DNA of 6,650 nucleotides from Candidatus Kapaibacterium sp. (GCA_030835065.1 JAUQWR010000453.1:1-6650); one strand, 5' to 3'. Shown: positions 1 through 6,596, counted from the stretch's first letter. A program made the numbers and translations. The notes: generated from the sequence alone by a model not told the origin.

Positions 1-1
1 C

Positions 2-331
2 TCAGGATTTTATATGATATTGAGGAGAAGCCTTGTAAAAGTATTATTAGGCTTAATATTTCTTGGAAATGCAGGTAATATTTTAATTTTTTCAGTTGCA
101 CGAATTACTAAAGGTATTCCACCATTTATTCCAGGCAGCGCTGATACACTTGCAGATCCTTATGCAGATCCTTTGCCTCAGGCATTAATTCTTACTGCTA
201 TTGTTATCGGATTTGGCACTCAGGCTTTTGCTATTGCTCTATTCAAAAAAGTTTATAAAAATCAAGGTGATGATGATTTGGATAAATTAAGATCTACAGA
301 TTCGATGGACTATAAGGAAGGAAATAACTAA
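2..331 (+). CDS. mrpC: Na+/H+ antiporter subunit MrpC (MnhC/PhaC), 5'-partial
   Basis: This is the small NuoK-like membrane subunit of the Mrp cation/proton antiporter. The frame shows the family pattern: a first helix containing RRSLVKVLLG, then GNAGNILIF, a GIPPFIP loop, and the DPLPQALILTAIVIGF helix that is typical of MrpC. The C-terminus is charged and cytosolic. The first ATG in the window (14) is probably internal. The frame is open to the window edge, and the residues before it (SGFY, then MILRRSL) match the middle of helix 1 in the family, where roughly 15 more residues normally come first. The true start therefore lies upstream. The stop is TAA at 329-331, one base before mrpD. An AAGGAAGG ribosome-binding site for mrpD (314-321) sits inside this gene's 3' end. 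The identification is firm and is supported by the neighbours mrpDEFG. mrpA and mrpB are expected upstream, outside the window. Confidence 0.93.
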   Translation, partial: SGFYMILRRSLVKVLLGLIFLGNAGNILIFSVARITKGIPPFIPGSADTLADPYADPLPQALILTAIVIGFGTQAFAIALFKKVYKNQGDDDLDKLRSTDSMDYKEGNN

Positions 332-332
332 T

Positions 333-1835
333 ATGAACTCTCATCTTATTCTTCCGGTTGTAGTGCCATTTTTGAGTGGTATTATACTTTTGTTTTTCAG
401 AAAAAATCGAGATATACAAAGAATTTTAAGCGTTGTTGCTTCGCTTATTAGCTTTGCCGTGGCTATATGGTTGTTTTGGGATGTTAAAACTAATGGAATT
501 CAAAATCTATACGTAGGCAATTGGAAAGCTCCATTTGGTATTATATTTACTGCCGATTTACTATCTGTTATCATGGTTATGGTTTCGGCAATCATCGGAT
601 TATCGACTTCAATTTTCTCGCTTGCTACAATGGACAAGGCTCGAGAGCATTTTGGTTATTATCCCCTGCTCCAAATTATGATAATGGGTATTAATGGCTC
701 TTTTATGACAGGCGACTTATTCAATATGTTCGTTTGGTTCGAAGTTTTGCTTATTTCATCATTTGTTCTTATTGTATTAGGTGGTACAAAGCAACAAGTC
801 GAAGGTGGAATCAAATATGTTACTATTAATTTATTGTCTTCATTGTTATTTGTTACTGCTGTTGGTATTTTGTATGCACTTGTCGGTGCTTTGAATTATG
901 GTGATATTGCTCAAAAAATTCCTTTGGTACAGCACAAAGGTATGATTAATTTGGTTGCAATGATGTTTTTAATCTCTTTCGGTATTAAAGCTGCCATCTT
1001 TCCATTATTTTTCTGGCTTCCTGCCTCCTATCATACTCCACCTGCTGCTGTTTCTGCAATTTTTGCCGGTATGCTAACCAAAGTTGGTGTTTATGCTCTA
1101 TATCGAGTATTCACGCTACTATTTATACATGATTTGGGTTTTACTCATACAATTTTACTGATCATTGCTTGCTTGACAATGCTCACTGGTGTTTTTGGTG
1201 CTGCATCGCAAATGGATTTCCGTAGGATTTTATCTTTCCACATCATTAGCCAGATTGGCTATATGATTCTAGGTTTAGCATTGTTTACTCCTCTTGGAAT
1301 TGCTGGAGGTGTATTTTACATTTTCCATCATATTATTGTAAAAACAAATTTGTTTTTCATTAGTGGTGTTGTAAAAGAAATGCGCGGCACATATTACTTG
1401 AAGAAACTAGGAGGAATCTACAAATTATATCCTGTATTGGGATTACTGTTTTTGATTCCTGCAATGTCTTTAGGTGGTATTCCTCCTCTTTCCGGATTTT
1501 GGGCAAAATTTGCAGTAGCAAAAGCCGGTATTTTAAGTGGTGAATATGTTGCAGTAGGTATTTCATTATTTGTTGGCTTGCTCACTTTATTTTCAATGAT
1601 TAAAATATGGAACGAAGTATTTTGGAAAGATAATAATCAGGAAAATGCTGGTATTGAACTAAAAGAAATGCCAAAATCTAAAGTATTTTTGATGTTTACT
1701 CCGATTGTATTTTTAGCTTTGATTACAATTACAATTGGCTTGTTTCCACAGCCATTTATTGAGATTGCAAATGAAGCTTCGGCTCAATTATTAAATCCTA
1801 AACTTTATATTCATTCAGTATTAGGAGCCAAATAA
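333..1835 (+). CDS. mrpD: Na+/H+ antiporter subunit MrpD (MnhD/PhaD)
   Basis: This is the large proton-translocating subunit of the Mrp antiporter and a homologue of complex I NuoM/NuoN (proton-conducting membrane transporter family, PF00361). Its 500 residues match the usual length, with about 14 hydrophobic helices. Visible key residues are E137 in MFVWFE, K219 in SFGIK, the helix pattern WLPASYHTPPAAVSAIFAGMLTK ending at K250, FHHIIVKT around 331-338, and K392 in SGFWAKF. E137 and K219 carry the same numbers as residues reported as essential in Bacillus pseudofirmus MrpD, so the proton path looks intact. The ATG at 333 follows the mrpC stop by one base and has an AAGGAAGG Shine-Dalgarno at 314-321. 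The stop TAA (1833-1835) shares its last A with the mrpE ATG. Other NuoL/M/N-like paralogues are possible by sequence alone, but flanking mrpC and mrpEFG settle the assignment. Confidence 0.96.
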   Translation: MNSHLILPVVVPFLSGIILLFFRKNRDIQRILSVVASLISFAVAIWLFWDVKTNGIQNLYVGNWKAPFGIIFTADLLSVIMVMVSAIIGLSTSIFSLATMDKAREHFGYYPLLQIMIMGINGSFMTGDLFNMFVWFEVLLISSFVLIVLGGTKQQVEGGIKYVTINLLSSLLFVTAVGILYALVGALNYGDIAQKIPLVQHKGMINLVAMMFLISFGIKAAIFPLFFWLPASYHTPPAAVSAIFAGMLTKVGVYALYRVFTLLFIHDLGFTHTILLIIACLTMLTGVFGAASQMDFRRILSFHIISQIGYMILGLALFTPLGIAGGVFYIFHHIIVKTNLFFISGVVKEMRGTYYLKKLGGIYKLYPVLGLLFLIPAMSLGGIPPLSGFWAKFAVAKAGILSGEYVAVGISLFVGLLTLFSMIKIWNEVFWKDNNQENAGIELKEMPKSKVFLMFTPIVFLALITITIGLFPQPFIEIANEASAQLLNPKLYIHSVLGAK

Positions 1836-2308
1836 TGGATAGATTTCTGATTAATATTGTATTTGCGTTTGTTTGGATGCTTCTGCAGGGAGACTTGCAT
1901 TTCTATAAATTTATGGAAGGATTTGTAGTGGCATATATATTTTTGTGGATTACCAGAAAATCTGCTGTTACTACTCATTATTTCCCTAAAATATTCCAGG
2001 TAATTGGTTTTGTATTATATTTTATAAAAGAATTAATAGTATCCAATCTTATTGTGGCTTATGATATAATTACGCCGGGATTCTATATGAAACCTGCAAT
2101 TCTTGCGATTCCATTAGACTGCAAGACAGATTTGGAAATTACTTTATTTGCAAACTTGATTACTTTGACTCCTGGCACTTGGAGTATTGACGTATCGACT
2201 GACAAATCGACATTATATATTCATGCAATGTATGTAGATGATATCGAAAAGTTTAAGTTAGATTTGAAAAATGGATTAGAAAGAAAACTACTCAAGGTGA
2301 TGAGATGA
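1835..2308 (+). CDS. mrpE: Na+/H+ antiporter subunit MrpE (MnhE/PhaE)
   Basis: This is the small MnhE-family subunit (PF01899) of the Mrp antiporter. It has no direct counterpart in complex I and is needed for assembly and full activity of the complex. The 157 residues are the usual size. There are N-terminal hydrophobic helices at about 4-18 and 28-40 and a third at about 53-76, followed by a cytosolic domain. The signature ANLITLTPGTWSIDV lies around residues 106-120, followed by TLYIHAMYVDD at about 126-136; both are typical of the family. The start overlaps the mrpD stop (TAATG), with GGAG at 1824-1827 as its ribosome-binding site, which implies translational coupling. The TGA stop overlaps the mrpF ATG (ATGA at 2305-2308). 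Nothing is missing or odd. Confidence 0.95.
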   Translation: MDRFLINIVFAFVWMLLQGDLHFYKFMEGFVVAYIFLWITRKSAVTTHYFPKIFQVIGFVLYFIKELIVSNLIVAYDIITPGFYMKPAILAIPLDCKTDLEITLFANLITLTPGTWSIDVSTDKSTLYIHAMYVDDIEKFKLDLKNGLERKLLKVMR

Positions 2309-2577
2309 AATTTATTGATATAGCATTATTTATTTCTTTACCAATGATAATATTATCAGTTTTTTTATGCTTAATCAGACTTATGAAAGGTCCAAGCATA
2401 GAAGACAGGATAGTTGCTCTAGACGTACTCACAGCAATTTCTATATCATTCATTGCAGCATATGCTGTATTCACAAAGGCTACAATGGTGCTTGATGTGG
2501 GCTTGATATTAGCGATACTTTCATTTTTGGCAACTGTATCATTTGCAAATTATTTGGAAAGGAAACATCACAAATGA
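2305..2577 (+). CDS. mrpF: Na+/H+ antiporter subunit MrpF (MnhF/PhaF)
   Basis: This is the small hydrophobic subunit MrpF (MrpF/PhaF family) of the antiporter. The 90 residues form three predicted membrane helices (about 5-25, 36-57, 61-80). The conserved block after helix 1, RLMKGPSIEDRIVALDVL (about 25-42), has the family's GPS and DR..ALD residues and is the best evidence. The ATG overlaps the mrpE stop as ATGA, and an AAGGTGATG stretch just upstream (about 2295-2303) can serve as Shine-Dalgarno. The stop TGA overlaps the mrpG ATG in the same way, so E, F and G should be made in fixed ratio from one message. The short basic C-terminus (ERKHHK) is cytosolic. Confidence 0.94.
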   Translation: MKFIDIALFISLPMIILSVFLCLIRLMKGPSIEDRIVALDVLTAISISFIAAYAVFTKATMVLDVGLILAILSFLATVSFANYLERKHHK

Positions 2578-2930
2578 GTATATATATTGAAATATTGAGT
2601 GGAATACTTATAATATTAGGATCGATATTTGTATTGATTTCTGCTAGCGGCTTGCTCAAAATGCCTGATTTATATATGCGTACTTCCGTAACTACCAAAG
2701 CTTCTACTATTGGAGTTGGAATGGTTTTATTGGGTACTGCAGTCTATTTTGAAGATTTAGGGATTTATGCACGAGCCATATTGATTATAATTTTTATTTT
2801 CATGACTGCTCCAATCGGTTCACATCTTATTGGCAGAGCAGGATTTCTTGACAAAGTTGAACTTTGGAAAGGAACAATAGTAAACGAGCTTGAAGATAAA
2901 TATTCAGAAGATAAGAAAACATTGAAATAA
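2574..2930 (+). CDS. mrpG: Na+/H+ antiporter subunit MrpG (MnhG/PhaG)
   Basis: This is the last subunit of the Mrp complex, MnhG/PhaG family (PF03334). The 118 residues hold three hydrophobic helices (about 5-25, 44-58, 67-80). Family signatures are SASGLLKMPDLYMR (P31, R36), TTKASTIG (K42), and MTAPIGSHLIGRAG (P80, H84, R88). Many family members read R-x-HA at the position where this protein has RTSVTTKA; I take that as a lineage variant. A charged tail (about 100-118, rich in E, D and K) extends into the cytosol. The ATG overlaps the mrpF stop (ATGA), with AAGGAAAC upstream. This gene ends the operon: no gene follows for more than 400 bases. No GC-rich hairpin with a T-tract is visible directly after the TAA, so how the message ends is unclear. 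Confidence 0.95.
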   Translation: MSIYIEILSGILIILGSIFVLISASGLLKMPDLYMRTSVTTKASTIGVGMVLLGTAVYFEDLGIYARAILIIIFIFMTAPIGSHLIGRAGFLDKVELWKGTIVNELEDKYSEDKKTLK

Positions 2931-3363
2931 TAATTTTTAGCAATAAATATTAAGTTTGATCAAAAATCGATGTAATGATAAATCGAGCAAACATGTGATT
3001 ATTATTTAATTATTGAATTTAAAAGTGAACTATGAAGTACATATTCTTTATTTAAATAATTAAGCGATAACTTTTATTCAAATCGAGAATTTACATTTGC
3101 ATTGAATACAAAATATATAATGGAAAAAATTATTTGTTATCTTAAAATGAATATTTATATTGCAAATGGAAATTAATGTTATTAATGATAAAATAACACA
3201 GATGATTTTCAATAATTTATCTCAGTGATAGATGTAAAAATAAACAGCATATCCTAAAAGATAAAAATTGAATCAGAAATTCTAAAGTATTATTGCATAA
3301 ATTATATATATATATTTAAATAGAATACTAAATATTATTAATATTAAACAATTTGGAGAAATT
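2931..3363. other. AT-rich intergenic region without a supportable gene
   Basis: About 430 bases separate mrpG from the nuclease-like gene. Stop codons are dense in all frames, and no tRNA-like fold or strong GC-rich hairpin is visible. What can be seen: a TTTGATCAAA palindrome at 2955-2964, three AAATCGA words at 2964, 2980 and 3080, a run of AT dinucleotides at about 3301-3315, and the ribosome-binding site GGAG at 3355-3358 for the next gene. The promoter of that gene must lie here. Weak candidates such as TTGCAT at 3293 with TAGAAT at 3321 have poor spacing, so I do not call one. Confidence 0.6.
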
Positions 3364-4455
3364 ATGGACCTTATCGACAAACTCAAAAACATCTCTCAAA
3401 ATATCGCAAAATTGAAAGATGCCATTCAAACTGAAGAAGCTACAAAGACAGCATTCGTATTACCATTTATTTCAGCATTAGGATATGAAATATTTGATCC
3501 AACCGAAGTAATTCCCGAATATAATGCAGATCTAGGTACAAAAAAGGGTGAAAAAGTTGATTATGCAATCATGAAAGATGGTTCACCTATTATGTTTTTC
3601 GAATGTAAAAAAATTGGTTGCGATTTAGATATCGCACATGCCTCACAACTATACAGATATTTTGCAACTACTTCAAAAACACGTATCGGTATTTTAACTA
3701 ATGGCATCAATTATCATTTCTTCTCAGATTTGGATGAGCCAAATATGATGGATGCTAAACCATTTCTTGAAATCAACATGATGGATTTGCAAGAAAATGC
3801 GGTCACTGAACTAAAAAAATTATCTAAAGCATCTTTCAATATCGATGATATACTAAGTGCAGCAAGCGACCTGAAATATATGAAAGAAACAAAGAGATTG
3901 CTGGCAGAACAATTGATAAATCCAAAAGAAGAATTTATTAAATTCTTTGCAACTGAAATTTACAAAGGAGTAAAAACTCAAAAAGTTTTGCAAACCTTCT
4001 CAGATATTGTTAGAAGAGCTTTTAATCAATTTATTAATGATAAAATAAACGAAAGACTGAAATCTGCAATGGCTGGCGAAGTCGAGATTGCTGAAAATGA
4101 AGCAATTGCTGACGAACCACAAGCACAAAAAACAATTATTGAAACTACTCCTGAAGAAATGGAAAGCTTTTATATCGTAAAAGCAATCTTACACGATGTT
4201 ATTGATTCGAATAGGCTATTCATGAAAGATTTTAAAGGGTTTTGCAATGTTGTTTTGGATGATAATAATACAAAAACAATTATCAGATTCTATTATAATA
4301 ATAATAACAAGCAAATCTCTCTATTTGACGATGCAAAAAAAGAAACTAAATATCCAATAGATACTATTGAGGCTATTTATACTTTCAAAGAACAAATTAT
4401 TAGTTCTGTACATAGAATATTAGCACCTAAAGAAAGCAATGAAACACTAAATTGA
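3364..4455 (+). CDS. Stand-alone HsdR-N-like PD-(D/E)xK nuclease-domain protein
   Basis: This 363-residue soluble protein resembles the nuclease domain of type I restriction HsdR subunits (HsdR_N type, COG4748-like). The N-terminal domain (about 20-145) shows E25 in TEEATKTAFVLPFISALGY, D66 in KVDYAI, the E80-C-K82 catalytic pair in FFECKK, and Q95-xxx-Y99 in ASQLYRY, which matches the QxxxY motif of HsdR nucleases. All catalytic positions look intact. A helical, acidic middle (about 160-260) leads to a C-terminal domain (about 265-355) with SFYIVKAIL, LDDNNTKTIIRF and KKETKYPIDTIEAIY. I recall this arrangement from proteins often labelled restriction endonuclease. There is no Walker A or helicase region, and no hsdM or hsdS lies nearby. 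It is therefore probably not a working type I system by itself; its substrate and role (defence or DNA maintenance) are unknown. The ATG follows GGAGAA (3355-3360). An AAT repeat codes for N312-N315. The gene ends in a hairpin at 4462-4486. Confidence 0.85.
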   Translation: MDLIDKLKNISQNIAKLKDAIQTEEATKTAFVLPFISALGYEIFDPTEVIPEYNADLGTKKGEKVDYAIMKDGSPIMFFECKKIGCDLDIAHASQLYRYFATTSKTRIGILTNGINYHFFSDLDEPNMMDAKPFLEINMMDLQENAVTELKKLSKASFNIDDILSAASDLKYMKETKRLLAEQLINPKEEFIKFFATEIYKGVKTQKVLQTFSDIVRRAFNQFINDKINERLKSAMAGEVEIAENEAIADEPQAQKTIIETTPEEMESFYIVKAILHDVIDSNRLFMKDFKGFCNVVLDDNNTKTIIRFYYNNNNKQISLFDDAKKETKYPIDTIEAIYTFKEQIISSVHRILAPKESNETLN

Positions 4456-4461
4456 AATCTA

Positions 4462-4486
4462 AGGAAGCAGGTCAATCCTGCTTCCT
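4462..4486 (+). terminator. Perfect 10-bp stem-loop after the nuclease-like gene
   Basis: AGGAAGCAGG (4462-4471) pairs without mismatch with CCTGCTTCCT (4477-4486) around the loop TCAAT. It begins 7 bases after the TGA of the nuclease-like gene. The 3' side (AGTTTGAATAAATTT) has only a broken T-tract, so termination may be partial, or the hairpin may mainly protect the 3' end of the message. Confidence 0.7.
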
Positions 4487-4540
4487 AGTTTGAATAAATT
4501 TAATCGGTACATCAGAATTTATAACTCTGAGAAATAGTAA

Positions 4541-4713
4541 TCAATATCTGACATTTCGGAAAACATTTTTTAGTGGACTTGTTTTATTAATAGCCAGATT
4601 GATGTTTTAGGTATTAAAGGAGCTTATAATGGAAATATTTTCTTTCTACTATCAATGATACTTTCAAAGTAAGTGCTATACATTTTTTTAATATGAATAT
4701 ATATATACTTTAA
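4541..4713 (+). pseudogene. Possible decayed coding remnant, unknown family (weak)
   Basis: No intact gene lies between the hairpin at 4486 and position 4724. One frame, read from 4541, gives SISDISENIF, a TAG at 4571, then a protein-like stretch INSQIDVLGIKGAYNGNIFF to about 4651. A one-base frame change near 4650 then gives INDTFKVSAIHFFNMN, ending at a TAA at 4711-4713. The amino-acid mix is less biased than chance AT-rich translation usually gives, and the remnant sits directly before another broken reading frame. An alternative short start, AAGGAG with an ATG at 4629, yields only nine codons. I do not recognise a family. It may be noncoding DNA, so confidence is low. Confidence 0.22.
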
Positions 4714-4723
4714 GAAAGCATTT

Positions 4724-5021
4724 ATGACAATTTATGTTATAGTTGAAAAAGCAAATGAAAATGAGATAGGCTATTATTTCAAAGATAAATTTTAAAGATT
4801 AAAGTTAATATTATAAAAGATAGTTTAAATAAAGATTTAGCATATCATATTTTTTTTTATTCAACAAATATCAATTAATAATTATCTAACAATAAGATAT
4901 CTCCAAATATTGAAAATGTTAAATTATTAACCAAGATTTTTATTTAGTTGAAAATGACAAACTTGGTTATAAACATTCTGGTCTAATTGAAAATGATATT
5001 AAAATTGTTGAAGGAGAATAA
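4724..5021 (+). pseudogene. Decayed small gene upstream of the DUF2971 gene, unknown family
   Basis: Three overlapping frames give a continuous protein-like reading of about 99 residues. It starts at the ATG at 4724 with MTIYVIVEKANENEIGYYFK and breaks at a TAA (4793-4795). Adding one T to the TTTT run at 4790-4793 continues the reading as LKIKVNIIKDSLNKDLAYH. Two adjacent TAA codons (4876-4881) interrupt it, after which the same frame goes on with SNNKISPNIENVKLLTK. Adding one A at 4933-4934 joins DFYLVENDKLGYKHSG and ends with KIVEGE at TAA 5019-5021. With two bases added, the segment is exactly 100 codons including the stop. Its 3' end contains the ribosome-binding site of the DUF2971 gene, whose ATG follows after 2 bases, as in an operon. 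I do not recognise the product. The lesions could be true decay or homopolymer sequencing errors. Confidence 0.45.
5011..5016 (+). promoter_or_regulatory. Ribosome-binding site fixing the DUF2971 start
   Basis: AAGGAG lies 7 bases before the ATG at 5024. It supports 5024 as the original start of the DUF2971 gene, rather than the downstream ATG at 5423, which has no comparable site and cuts the domain in half. Confidence 0.65.
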
Positions 5022-5023
5022 AA

Positions 5024-5887
5024 ATGAGTCTTTTTTTATGTTCTAATCTAGAAAATAATCAATTATTATTTCTGAATAGTTGTGATGCATTATTCCATTA
5101 CACCAAAAATGAAATAGCAATTGATAATATTTTACTAAAAAATAATTTAAGATTTTCATTTCTTAATTCATTTATTGATCCTTAAGAGAATTTTAATATA
5201 AAAAAATTTCAAGCTTATTGGATTAATGAAAATCTAAATATTGATATTGAAGAATATAAAAACGAAATTGAAAATTTTAAAGAAACTATACAAATATTAT
5301 GTTTTTCATCAAATATTCAAAAAATTGTATCAAATAGTTCCGAAGCGCATTGTTATGATAGTTTTTCAAGTAGAGAATATTGCAATGACTTAATACCTCA
5401 TCATGGGTATGATAAGGATAGAATGTGGGAACAATATGCTGGAAAAGCAAGTGGGGTTTGTATAATATTTTCAAAAAAATCAGTACTTACTCAAATTAAG
5501 AACCAACTAGAATTAAATTTCAAGGCTGACTATATTGGATATACTAGACAATATTTTAAATCAATGAAAGGTATTGCCACTCACCAGTCTATCACATGTA
5601 GAGTTAAATCATATTTTGAGAACAAATTATTTCTTAAGCATTTTGATTATAGAGATGAAAATGAATATAGAATAATTACTTATATAAAATCTAATGATCA
5701 TATTTTTCTTGATATAAAGAATTCTTTAAAAGGTGTAATATTAGGTGTAAATTTACAAGATGAAATAATTCAGGATTATAAAAATATTCTTAAAAATTAT
5801 GTTCATAATGAACATAAGCCATATCTATTAAAAGCAAGATTTAGTGATACTTTGCCCTTTTATCATTATGAAAGAATTAATTTTTGA
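5024..5887 (+). pseudogene. DUF2971-family gene broken by one in-frame TAA
   Basis: Read from the ATG at 5024, the frame runs 288 codons to TGA 5885-5887 with a single internal stop, TAA at codon 54 (5183-5185). The protein matches the DUF2971 pattern. Near the N-terminus is LFHYTKNEIAIDNILLKNNLRF, then the FIDP-stop-ENF site, where family members normally have an aromatic residue in NDP(Y/F)E. LCFSSN follows, then DRMWEQYAGKASGVCIIF, FDYRDENEYRIITY, SLKGVILGV near residue 240, and a C-terminal DTLPFYHYERI. A change of TAT or TAC to TAA explains the break. The N-terminal 53-residue piece and the C-terminal piece from the ATG at 5423 (154 residues) are unlikely to work alone. DUF2971 has no settled biochemical function. 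Base use is extremely AT-rich: 5221-5280 has 9 G or C in 60. This is unlike the mrp genes and suggests transfer. A readthrough gene or a sequencing error remains possible. Confidence 0.82.
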
Positions 5888-6080
5888 TTTTTATTTACAC
5901 CCTTAAAACAAATAGAATATTCTACTTCTAATGATTATTGTTTATTGAAGAAAAATGCATCTTAATATTCATTGTAAACTAATAATTGAATATCATTTAT
6001 ATAATTGTGTTGAATCCTTATTTCGATTGTTATTCTTTTTTTAATGATTAATAATGTTTAGTTGTTATTATTATATTTAT

Positions 6081-6087
6081 AAGGAAA
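6081..6087 (+). promoter_or_regulatory. Ribosome-binding site selecting a GTG start
   Basis: AAGGAAA lies 7 bases before the GTG at 6095. An in-frame TAA at 6080-6082 rules out an upstream start, and the next ATG in the frame would remove the signal peptide, so GTG is the chosen start. Confidence 0.65.
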
Positions 6088-6094
6088 CATTTTA

Positions 6095-6505
6095 GTGAAA
6101 TTCCAAATCAATCTGATTTTTGCCCTTATCGCATCATTTTTGATTTCCTGCGAGCGCCCGGAATGTATGAACTCAAATCCAGTATTTGCCAAATACAAGC
6201 CAGAATCGAAAGAATACAAAACTGAACTACTAAACCAATTAAAAAAAATTGACAATTCGAAATTAAGTTTCTGGTTCAAAGAATTTAAAAACGATGATGA
6301 AACATTGATTTTTAATGTACAAGCGGATGGTTTATGTGCACTAATTCAATTTAAAGTGAAACAATGGGATAAGCTATCAGAATTGAGAACTAAAAAAGGT
6401 ATTTCATTTGGCGGAGCTGAATTTAAAAACATAAAATTCTATACCTTACAAGATTCTAATAATATTGAATTTATTCTAACTGATTTCGACAGAATTATTG
6501 ACTAG
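6095..6505 (+). CDS. Small putative lipoprotein of unknown function
   Basis: This 136-residue protein starts with GTG and has a classic lipoprotein signal: K2, a hydrophobic stretch (about 5-17) and the lipobox L16-I17-S18-C19. C19 would be lipidated after cleavage by signal peptidase II, placing the protein in the cell envelope. A second cysteine follows at position 24 (CERPEC). The mature part is hydrophilic, with KYKPESKEYKTELLNQLKK, SFWFKEF, a GLCALIQFKV strand, GISFGGAEFKN and a C-terminal LTDFDRIID. It resembles hypothetical proteins I recall from Bacteroidota, but I cannot name a function. It stands alone: about 200 AT-rich bases separate it from the broken DUF2971 gene, and it has its own strong terminator. 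Its G+C is higher at the 5' end (28 of 60 bases in 6121-6180) than the neighbouring cassette, so it probably belongs to the resident genome. Confidence 0.85.
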   Translation: MKFQINLIFALIASFLISCERPECMNSNPVFAKYKPESKEYKTELLNQLKKIDNSKLSFWFKEFKNDDETLIFNVQADGLCALIQFKVKQWDKLSELRTKKGISFGGAEFKNIKFYTLQDSNNIEFILTDFDRIID

Positions 6506-6510
6506 AAAAA

Positions 6511-6543
6511 AAGAGGCAGTCCCAAAAGGACTGCTTCTTTTTT
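6511..6543 (+). terminator. Intrinsic terminator after the lipoprotein gene
   Basis: AAGAGGCAGTCC (6511-6522) pairs with GGACTGCTTCTT (6528-6539), with one G-T wobble, around the loop CAAAA. A T-run follows (6538-6543). Flanking A and T runs extend the stem. An A-run on the other side (6506-6512) means it could also stop transcription arriving on the minus strand. Confidence 0.9.
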
Positions 6544-6596
6544 ATTATTAAAAAATGGTTTTAATCATTTAATTTCAAAAAAATATACTAAAATTC

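Noticed and set aside
1360..1566. Minus-strand open frame inside mrpD
   Set aside because: It lies wholly within a well-supported gene, and its translation (LLQHIHHLKYRLLLLQ) is a low-complexity antisense shadow.
2292..2698. Two minus-strand open frames over mrpF and mrpG
   Set aside because: They are antisense to conserved, overlapping subunit genes and have no recognisable protein features.
3092..3099. TACATTTG, matching the Bacteroidota -7 box TAnnTTTG
   Set aside because: There is no convincing TTTG or TTG box at the right distance upstream, and the site is about 270 bases from the next start codon.
3120..3176. A short reading frame of 18 codons starting MEKIICYLKMN
   Set aside because: There is no ribosome-binding site and no conserved pattern, and it lies in stop-rich spacer DNA.
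3301..3315. AT dinucleotide run as a functional repeat
   Set aside because: It is short and expected in DNA of this composition.
3293..3326. Promoter candidate TTGCAT with TAGAAT before the nuclease-like gene
   Set aside because: The spacer between the two boxes is 22 bases, and the alternative -10 boxes match poorly. AT-rich DNA gives many such matches.
5423..5887. A separate 154-codon gene starting at the ATG at 5423
   Set aside because: It is in the same frame as the ATG at 5024, lacks its own clear ribosome-binding site, and starts in the middle of the DUF2971 domain (at MWEQYAG). It is the distal part of the interrupted gene.
6058..6279. Minus-strand open frame over the 5' end of the lipoprotein gene
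   Set aside because: The plus strand has a GTG start with Shine-Dalgarno, a clean lipobox and a terminator. The minus frame is a shadow.
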